Assembly: GCA_028571685.1 (NCBI GenBank)
Contig: CM053143.1
Location: 151,274,329 to 151,338,328, forward strand
Direction of reading: 5' to 3'
Source of the DNA: Heterohyrax brucei
Taxonomy: Eukaryota; Chordata; Mammalia; Hyracoidea; Procaviidae
Length of the DNA: 64,000 nt
Positions 57,238 to 64,000 of this stretch are shown one piece after another. Each line of letters starts with the position of its first letter. Position 1 is the stretch's first letter. The translations under genes and the position numbers were made by a program. The notes beneath the pieces are model-generated. The model ran no database searches, was not told the origin of the DNA, and saw only the letters and a program-made list of their open reading frames with translations.

Positions 57238-57432
57238 ATGCATGTGGTTTGTAGTTACTGCTGACCTGAAAGGTTGATGGTTTAAACCTGCTGAGTGGCT
57301 TCATGGAAGAAAAGACCTGGCAATCTGCATCTATAAAGATTATAGCGAAGAAAACCTGTGGGAGAAGGTCTGCTCTGTCACAAGTGGGTTGCCGTGAATC
57401 AGGTGCTGATTTGATGGCAGCTAACAATACAA
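57238..57432 (+). mobile_element. AfroSINE, long type
   Basis: 'tactgctgacctgaaaggtt', 'gaaaagacctggcaatctgc', 'tatagcgaagaaaacctgtg', tail 'ggttgccgtgaatcaggtgc'. Confidence 0.85.
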
Positions 57433-57589
57433 CCTTATGTGTTGTGGATTTTAGTGTAAGAGAGGTTAAAAAGAAATAAATATGTAGCATATCTGTTACT
57501 AAGCACAATGAAGAATAGTTAGGGAGAGAGGGAGAGAGATGGGAACAAGAGGGGGCTGTTTAAGATATGGTCAGGGGCATGGTGATTCA

Positions 57590-57998
57590 CTCACATCGTA
57601 TCCGTGCAACAGCTGGGCAATGAATACGGAAGAGCAAAGAAGAATGAATGTATTTGAATTGTGGTATCGGCAAAGATTATTGACTATACCATGCACTGCT
57701 GGAAGAATGAATAAATGTGTCTTGGAGAAAGCACAGCCCAAATGCTTCTTAGAAGCAAGAATGGTAAGACTTTGTCTCATTTACTTTGGATGTGCTACCA
57801 GGAGGGACCAGTCCCTTAGTAAAGTAGAGGGTCAGTGAAAAAGAAGAAAATCCTCAATGAGATGGAGTGACACAGTGGCTGCCTAATGGGCTAAAACAGA
57901 GTAATGATTGTGAGGATGTTGCAGGCCTGGGCTGTGGTCTTTTTGTTGTCATAGGGTGCTGTGAGTTGGAGCTGATGCCATGCGGCCTAACAACAGCC
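57590..57998 (+). mobile_element. RTE1-type LINE 3' end, sense
   Basis: Plus frame 57539-57838 includes 'EEQRRMNVFELWYRQRLLTI', 'NKCVLEKAQPKCFLEARMVR' and 'RRDQSLSKVEGQ', the RTE C-terminal end. A degraded tail 'tgctgtgagttggagctgat' and the terminal 'cctaacaacagc' follow. Confidence 0.9.
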
Positions 57999-58059
57999 AC
58001 AATGGTCAGAAGCCTCTTGAGGCAGTGCAAATCGAGCAGAAGTCAGTGCTGTCAACACC

Positions 58060-58330
58060 CAGGAGGTCACATTCCAGGCAGAGGGAACTGCAGGGACCAA
58101 GAACTCCAGGTGGGAATGAATTTGGCCTGATTGGCTAGAGCCGTGTGAGCAGAGGGAAGACTGAGGCCAGATGAAGTCGGAAGAGTGGTGGAGAGGTGAG
58201 GGGTAGATTATGACAGGCACTGCAGAACAATATAAGGACCTCAAGGGTTTTTTGTTTGTTTGTTTGTTTTTTTAATTCTGAGTGAAAGGAGAGAGTTTTG
58301 AGTAGAGAGCTGACTTGATCTGATGTATTC
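58060..58330 (+). mobile_element. L2 relic, sense
   Basis: 'tcacattccaggcagaggga', 'tgattggctagagccgtgtg', 'gtagattatgacaggcactg' and 'gagctgacttgatctgatgt' follow the L2 3' half in order. A (TTTG)n tract interrupts it at 58246. Confidence 0.65.
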
Positions 58331-59168
58331 CTTAGGAATGCTTAAGCTACAGTACGCTTTGCTCTGCTCTGAGGTTTACTGCAGATGTTGGCATGTTGTG
58401 AATTAAAAAGCAAACAAAAACATGTCAGTACATCAGCCAAAAGCAGTTAAATTACCAAGAGGCTGAAGTATTTTCAACTGTGTTTTCTTGGACATAATTC
58501 TCTTAAAGCTGCCATATGAAAGTGGGATCAAAACAATGGTAAGTATAGGGTAGTCTCTGGTCAGAGACACAAAGGAGAGGGCAGTGGAGCTCTTTGATCT
58601 CCTGGACCTGGAGGGTTCAGGGAGACAGTGATGATGTGGAGACAGCTGTGTGTGGAGGGCCACCTGAGAGCTGTGACCTCAGGAGACACTGCAGGGAGGG
58701 AGCTGTTCTTTTCCTTCCTTCTGGTTTCCTGTGGGAGTCTCCATTGGCTGAACCCGATGGGGAGCCAGAGCCTAAGGGAGCTTGTTGCTAAACAGGACAG
58801 CTTCCTAGAGCGCAGAAGAAGGTGGAAAAACGGAGAGGAGCAAGTGAAGGTATCCGTTTTATGGGACACCCTGAGATATTTTTCTGAGTTGCATCCCTCT
58901 GTTGCTTACCCCCTCCTTCTCCATTCTGATCTCCTGACACACCACAGATCACACACAGGAATGTCAGCGCATGCTCTCTCTCTCTCATACACACTCAACT
59001 CCTAGGTATGTCCCTTCTGACATTCTGTGATCACTATTCTCACTAGGGCAGAGGAGCACATTTATTAACCATGAAATCTGAGAATATTTCTGATTGTTTC
59101 TGTGGCATTTGATTCTGTAACATGCTATTGGGTATGCAAGGCAGGTTTTGGTCAGCTCTCTGCCTCTC
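58331..59168. other. Non-coding stretch
   Basis: No gene. Overlapping open frames at 58561-59005 on both strands have no family resemblance. Confidence 0.45.
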
Positions 59169-59334
59169 CTTGGAAACCCTGGTGGCATAGTGGTTAAGAG
59201 CTATGATTGCTAACCAAAAGTTGGCTGTTCACATCCACCAGGAGCTCCTAGAAAAACATATGGGATGGTTCTGCCCTGTCCTGTAGGGTTGCTATGAATT
59301 GGAATTGACTCAGTGGTAATGGGTTTGGTTTGAT
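59169..59334 (+). mobile_element. AfroSINE, short type, well preserved
   Basis: 'ggaaaccctggtggcatagt', 'tgattgctaaccaaaagttg', 'gctgttcacatccaccagga', tail 'gttgctatgaattggaattg' and 'gggtttggtttg'. Directly followed by an RTE 5' end. Confidence 0.95.
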
Positions 59335-59705
59335 GTGACACATCCCATTGACCACTTGTCGTTTTGTTGTACTGTGGTGGCCTGCATGTTACTGTCATGC
59401 TGGAACCAACACCACCAGGATTGTACATACCATCAGGGTCACTCGTGGTGGACAAGGTTTAATGGAGCTTCCAGAAGGGCCCAGAAATCTGAAAATCAGC
59501 CAGTGAAAACCTCATGGATCACAACAGAACATTGTTGGATATACTGTTGGAAGATGAGCTCCCTAGGTTAGAAGAGGTTCAAAACACACACGCAGTGGCT
59601 GAAATGATGGACTTGAGCACGCCAGTGATTGTGAACATGGTGCAGAGCCTCCAGTCCTGTTGTACATGGTGTTACCATAAGTCAGAGTTGACTCAGCAAC
59701 AGCTA
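59335..59705 (+). mobile_element. RTE1 deletion derivative: 5' leader fused to 3' end
   Basis: 59335-59590 is the RTE 5' leader: 'cacttgtcgttttgttgtac', 'tggtggcctgcatgttactg', 'aaaatcagccagtgaaaacc', 'ggaagatgagctccctaggt'. From about 59595 the sequence is the RTE 3' end: 'cagtggctgaaatgatggac', 'gtgattgtgaacatggtgca', the shared tail and 'caacagctaacaa'. All of the coding region is absent, leaving a SINE-sized element of about 370 bp. Confidence 0.88.
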
Positions 59706-60967
59706 ACAAGAATATATCTCAGTTTTTTATTCCTGATTAAAAAAAAGAATTCAGTGCCTGTGTACTACTGACATTGTAACTAAACTTTTTATGAAATAGA
59801 CACACACACACACAGTATCTTTCCTAGTTGGACACATTGGACCCAGAAGGACAGAATGCAGTAAGACTTAAAAACCTTCGCAAAATATGTTCAGTTTTGG
59901 ATACTGGTTCAAAACAAACAAAGCAAGCATTGAATTTTGGCCACCTGATCCAAAAGGTTTAGTTTTCCACTATTAAGCATATTGAAACTTTGAAGACACA
60001 GAAGTGGCATTCAAGAAGCTGCTTCTTTCAGCAACTTCTTTGGTACCCTGGGCCACTGGAAGCCTTCATTTTCCTTCCAGACACAAGCAGTTTAACTCCT
60101 TGAATTTTTACTCTCTGCGTGAAATCAGGAGCTTTACATTTAGTACTGGGAAAAAGGCTGGATTTTTAAAATGATTTGATTGTTTAAGAATATTTGACTT
60201 TTCATTTGATTCAGACTTTGAGAATCCAAGATTATCATTACAAAGTAGTCAACTTGGCCAGTGAGTCTGTAGAAAGAGAATTCAACAGAAGATGAATTGG
60301 TGTGTTATTTTGTTGAAGCTGTTGGGAGTGAGAAGAGCTGAAGCTGTATGAGCAATGAAACTTTCCTTTCCCCTTTCTCTGGAATATAGCCCAAACCAAA
60401 GAAGGGTGGCACGTTCCCTGAACATTCTTGGCCCTACATTGGAGGCCTGGCTAAAGAACTAACTACAAAGAGAGAAAATAAAACTCCTTGTTCTTTTTTG
60501 TTTATGATTTTAGGCCGTGTTATAAAAAACTCAGCCATTATTTATTGTGCTTTAAAGGCAAGGGAAAAAAGTCACCTTGAACCTCACATAAGTTGTTAAG
60601 AACCATAACAGTATGGTGTGTTTCTGTTTCGTGGCTCTTGTCCAACTGTAAGCTTCGCAGCACAGGTCTGTTTGTGTAGTCCTGGGCCATTGGGTTTGGT
60701 GCACGCTCACTGTGTTAACACAGTGGAGCTGTGAGCGTGAGGGTGGTGTGTCCTGCTCCTGAGCTGGAGTGCTTCATTCTGCTTGGGCAGTTAGAGACAT
60801 GTGTGCATCCAGTGTGGTCTCTGCAGGGAAGGAGAGAGTACCTCCAAAGATGAGGGGAGTACTGTGGAAAATTATAAGGGGAGAAGGGCCCTGTCTTTCT
60901 GGCTACAGAGAGGAAAAAAACACAGCTGGTCTTCAGCCAGGCCTGGAAGAATTACAAGGGAACAGTG
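59706..60967. other. Non-coding stretch
   Basis: No gene. A (CA)n tract lies at about 59802-59813; otherwise nothing recognised. Confidence 0.45.
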
Positions 60968-60969
60968 TT

Positions 60970-61173
60970 CTAAAAACCCACTGCCATTAAGTTGATTCCC
61001 ACTCATAGTAACCCTATAGGACTGCATAGAGCTGCCTCATAGGGTTTTCAAAGTTTTTAAGCTTTACAGAAGCAGACTGCCATATCTGTCTCCTGCAGAG
61101 TGACTAGTAGGTTCAAACCTCTAAGCTTTCAGTTAACAGCCAAGCGCTTTAACCACTATGCCACCAGGGCTCC
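60970..61173 (-). mobile_element. AfroSINE, long type, antisense, well preserved
   Basis: 'cccactgccattaagttgat', 'catagagctgcctcataggg', 'tttacagaagcagactgcca', 'ctttcagttaacagccaagc', 'ccactatgccaccagggctc'. Confidence 0.94.
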
Positions 61174-61239
61174 TGGAACTAGCAGTCATGAATTTGAATG
61201 AGCAATGTATCTGAAGCCTCAATTTTCCTCTTCTATAAG

Positions 61240-61295
61240 GTTTTAAACCACTGACTTTAAGCAGAGTGCTTAACATCTGCATCATCGGGGTGCTG
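61240..61295 (-). mobile_element. AfroSINE head fragment, antisense
   Basis: 'taaaccactgactttaagca', 'gagtgcttaacatctgcatc', 'atcggggtgc'. Confidence 0.5.
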
Positions 61296-61386
61296 GTTAT
61301 CTTACATTGTTGTTACTAGCTGCTGCCCAAGCTACTTTAGGTTAGTAATTGAGTGCCAGCTGTTTCCACCACCAGGTGACCTCAAA

Positions 61387-61578
61387 GGGTGCTGCTGTTG
61401 TTGATTCAAACTCATAGCGACCCTGTGTGACAGAACAGAACTGCTCCATAGGGTTTCCCAAAGTGTAATTTTTACAGGAGCAGATCACCAGATCTTTCTC
61501 CCATGTAGTGACTGGTGGTTCCAACTGCCAACCTTTTGGTTAGCAGCTAAGCACTTAACCATTGTGTCACCTGGGCTG
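61387..61578 (-). mobile_element. AfroSINE, long type, antisense
   Basis: 'actcatagcgaccctgtgtg', 'ctgctccatagggtttccca', 'gagcagatcaccagatcttt', 'ccttttggttagcagctaag', 'accattgtgtcacctgggc'. Confidence 0.92.
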
Positions 61579-61587
61579 CTTTAAGCA

Positions 61588-61675
61588 ATAAAAAATCTGT
61601 TGCTGTTGAGTCAATACTGACTCGTCACAACCTTGTTAGGGAGAGTAGAACTGCTGTAGGACCTTATAGGACAAT
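61588..61675 (-). mobile_element. AfroSINE, 3' half, antisense
   Basis: 'atctgttgctgttgagtcaa', 'tactgactcgtcacaacctt', 'gagagtagaactgctgtag'; then it stops where the RTE begins. Confidence 0.8.
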
Positions 61676-62515
61676 ATTGGTAGGTACGGTCAAATCAGTC
61701 TCAACTCCTAGTGACCGTGTGTCTGACAGAATGAAACACTGCTCTGTCCTGAGCCATCCTCACCATCTTTGTTATGCTTGAGGCCATTACTGCAGTTGCT
61801 GTGTCAGTGTATCTCATTGAGGGTCTTCTTTTTTGCTGACCCTCTCCTTTACCCAGCATGATATCCTTCTCCAGAGACTGAGCCCTTCTGATAACACATT
61901 CAGAGTGTGTGAGATTAAGTCTCACCATCTTCACTTCTAAGGAGCATTCTGGCTGTACTTCTTCCCAGAAAGATTTGTTCTTCTGGCTGCCCAGTTTCCA
62001 CGTGAATATGAGGCCATTGAAAATACCATGGCTTGGGTCAGGTGCACCTTAGTCATCAAAGTGACATCTTTGCTTTTCAACACTTTAAAGAAATCTTTTG
62101 CAATAGATTTGCCCAGTACAGTGTGTCTTTTGATTTCTTGGCTACTGCTTCCATGGGCAGTAATTATGGATCCAGGTGAAATGAAATTGTAGCAACTTCA
62201 GTCTCTTCTCTGTTTGTCATGATGTTTCTTATTGGTCTGGTTGTGAGGATTTTTGTTTTCTTTATTCTGAGATACTAGTCCATGCTGAAGTCTGTAGTCT
62301 TTGATCTTTATCAGTAAGTGCTCCAAGTTCTCTCCACTTTCAGCAAGATTGTGTCATCTGCATATCACAGGTTGTTAATGACATTTCCTCCAATCCTGAT
62401 GCCCTATTATTCATTACAGTCCAGCTTTTCAGATTATTTACAAAGCCTACAGATTGAATAAATATGGTGAAAGGCTACAACCCTGATACACCCCTTTCTT
62501 GACTATAAACCATGC

Positions 62516-62675
62516 CAAAACGAAAAAACAAAAACAAACTGACTGCCACTGAGTTGATGGCATAACGACCTTCTAGGATAGAATAGAGCTGCTACATACC
62601 TTTTCCAGGGAGCACCTGGTGGATTTGAACTGCCAACCTTTAGGTTAACACTTAACTGCTACGTCACTGGAGTTT
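62516..62675 (-). mobile_element. AfroSINE, antisense, nested in the RTE, with target duplication
   Basis: 'actgactgccactgagttga', 'atagaatagagctgctacat', 'tgaactgccaacctttaggt', 'tgctacgtcactggagttt'. Flanks 'ctataaaccatgc' (62503-62515) and 'ctatgaaccgtgc' (62676-62688) differ at two of 13 bases. Confidence 0.94.
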
Positions 62676-63059
62676 CTATGAACCGTGCAGTATTCTCTTA
62701 TTCTGTTTGAATGAGTGCCTCTTGGTCTATGTGTAGGTTCTGTAGGAGCACAGTTAAGTGTTCTAGAATTTTCATTCTTGCAGTATTACTCGTAGTATGT
62801 TGTGATCCACACAGTTAAAGCACAGTCAGTAAAGCACAGAGAAACATCTTTCTGGTATTCGTCAGTGCTGTCCTTCATGTCCTCGTCAGAATCCATCTGG
62901 AGTTTCTGCAGCTCCTTGTTGATGTACTGCTGAAACTGCTTTTGAATGGTCAGCAAAATTTTACTTGTGTGTAAGATTAGTAATATTGTTTGATAATGTT
63001 GGCATTTGGAGTGGGTCTAGGTATGAATGTCTTCAGTCAGTTGGCCAGGTATGTGGTTC

Positions 63060-63789
63060 TAAATTTTTTTTTTTTGTGATTAAGTGGAAGTTTATAATCC
63101 AAGTCAATTTTCCATATAAAACTCTGAGTGCCCATCTCTCTGCAGCTCTATCTGCTCTACACACTCTGTGACAGCACACCCTTCCTTTCCACTCTTTACT
63201 TTCAGTGTCTACTTAATCAACACTTGTCCCCCTCTTTCCACTCTCTCCTTTGCCCTCTGAAAATAAACTGGTGGGGAAGCCTTATATATATTAAACCATA
63301 AAGTACATACGCTACGTGCATCATTCTGTATCCCCAAGTCTAGTCCATTTTTTGTCTGAAGTGTTGACTTCAGTACTGGTTTCAGCTCTGGGCTGGGAGC
63401 AAGTCTAGAGGCCATGTTCCTTGGGGAACCTCCAGGTTGTCAGATCACCAAGTCTGGTCTATTAATAGAGTTCTTGATATGCACACCCCTTTTTCTCATG
63501 CTACATAAAGGACTCTACATTGTGTTACCTGTCAGGGCTGCCTGTGGTGGTGGCCAGGCACCATCATGTTCTTCTAGTCTCCTGCTGATGTAGTCTTCCA
63601 ATCACATGGGTCCTTCCATCTCTTGGGCTCATTTTTCCTCATGTCTCTGATATTCTTGGTTGTCATCTATTCCAGGTGGGTTGGAAGCAATTGATGTTCC
63701 TCACATGGCAGCTTCTGGCTCGTAAGATCCCAGGTGCCACTCGCCATTATGGGATGCAGGACACTCTTTTAGAAAAAGTCTAGTCTTCC
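63060..63789 (-). mobile_element. L1 3' UTR, truncated, nested in the RTE
   Basis: T run of about 14, then 'gtgattaagtggaagtttat', 'gacagcacacccttcctttc', 'gtctagaggccatgttcctt' and 'gtaagatcccaggtgccact'. The RTE sequence is interrupted exactly by this block. The target duplication is not clear. Confidence 0.9.
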
Positions 63790-64000
63790 AGATTTTTTGG
63801 CGTAGATGAGTATGTACTTCCAGTGGTGCATCCATTTATTGGAACATCTCAATTGGTATTGTGTCAATTCCTGGCATGTTTCTTATCATCAGTATCTTCA
63901 GTGCAGCCTGAATTTTTTCCTTCCGTATCGTTGGTTCTTCATTCTGAAATAGATGAGCATAAACTAATTCTTTTTGATACAGTTACTCTGTGTATTCCTT

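Larger units (their letters stand above)
61683..64000 (-). mobile_element. RTE1-type LINE, antisense, longest copy, runs off the edge
   Basis: The shared tail on the left ('caaatcagtctcaactccta'), then the C-terminal domain (minus frame 61701-61934: 'AQSLEKDIMLGKGEGQQKRR', 'MVRMAQDRAVFHS'). The RT region follows ('cagcaagattgtgtcatctg', 'ggtgaaaggctacaaccctg', 'gaatccatctggagtttctg', 'gcttttgaatggtcagcaaa'), up to 'gtcagttggccaggtatgtg' near 63050. After the L1 insertion it resumes near 63790 ('tttggcgtagatgagtatgt', 'acatctcaattggtattgtg', 'gtgtattcctt' at the window end). About 1.4 kb of RTE is present; frames are broken. The 5' part lies outside the window. Confidence 0.92.

Noticed and set aside
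58561-59005. Overlapping open frames on both strands
   Set aside because: Mutual shadows without splice sites, domain signatures or a start context; no support for coding.
1-64000. A novel coordinated gene system
   Set aside because: No cluster of genes, operon-like arrangement or conserved multi-gene layout is visible; the organised structure here is produced by nested retroelements.

Overview
The window reads as mammalian nuclear DNA from an afrotherian, most likely an elephant or another paenungulate. The evidence is about fifty copies of the tRNA-derived AfroSINE, a family known only from Afrotheria (type example: tRNA-like head with a 'tagtggttaag' A-box and 'ggcagttcaaatcc' B-box, then a tail close to 'gtcgctatgagtcggaatcgactcgatggcag'-type sequence). 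There are also at least ten pieces of a BovB-like RTE LINE (RTE1 type, as described from elephant) whose 3' end carries the same tail. The species cannot be fixed from this sequence. Identifications are from recalled family features; no search or alignment was run, and boundaries are usually good to about 5-20 bases.

I find no protein-coding gene, tRNA gene, rRNA, CRISPR array or bacterial feature that I can support. All long open frames are short, and they either lie in interspersed repeats or show no family signature. The few frames with real protein signal are transposon remnants: RTE reverse transcriptase and C-terminal domain, L1 ORF2 C-terminus, an L1/HAL1-type ORF1, and the C-terminal end of a mariner transposase. 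The window is therefore intergenic, or a large intron.

Layout. 1-13 kb: a solo LTR, AfroSINEs, an L2 relic, an RTE copy with a 5' inversion (5.1-6.4 kb), and a 146-bp block from 6.58 kb repeated inside a SINE at 7.33 kb. 13-30 kb: ancient MIR and L2 relics, scattered SINEs, a short L1 with a perfect 13-bp target duplication (21.7 kb), a sense RTE copy (22.8 kb) and an L1 ORF1 remnant (25.2-26.0 kb). 30-37 kb: an AT-rich stretch with few recognisable repeats, an old L1 and a 560-bp CA-rich simple array. 37-41.4 kb: a nested stack, with one old L1 split by two RTE copies, a younger L1 and an AfroSINE. 42-54 kb: SINE pairs, another L1 with target duplication, three LTRs of the 1.2-kb family (two solo LTRs with perfect 5-bp target duplications; one partial), a 22-bp perfect palindrome and a strong G-quadruplex motif. 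55-57 kb: a deleted mariner and a hAT-like element. 57-64 kb: sense RTE pieces, including a 5'-to-3' fused deletion form, a SINE cluster, and a large antisense RTE copy split by a SINE and an L1 that runs off the window edge.

The elements work together in the LINE-SINE sense: AfroSINE and RTE share their 3' tails, and the longer AfroSINE type also shares a middle module with the RTE 5' region, which fits SINE mobilisation by the RTE machinery. The insertion order in the nests gives a relative chronology: old L1, L2 and MIR first, then RTE, younger L1 and AfroSINE.
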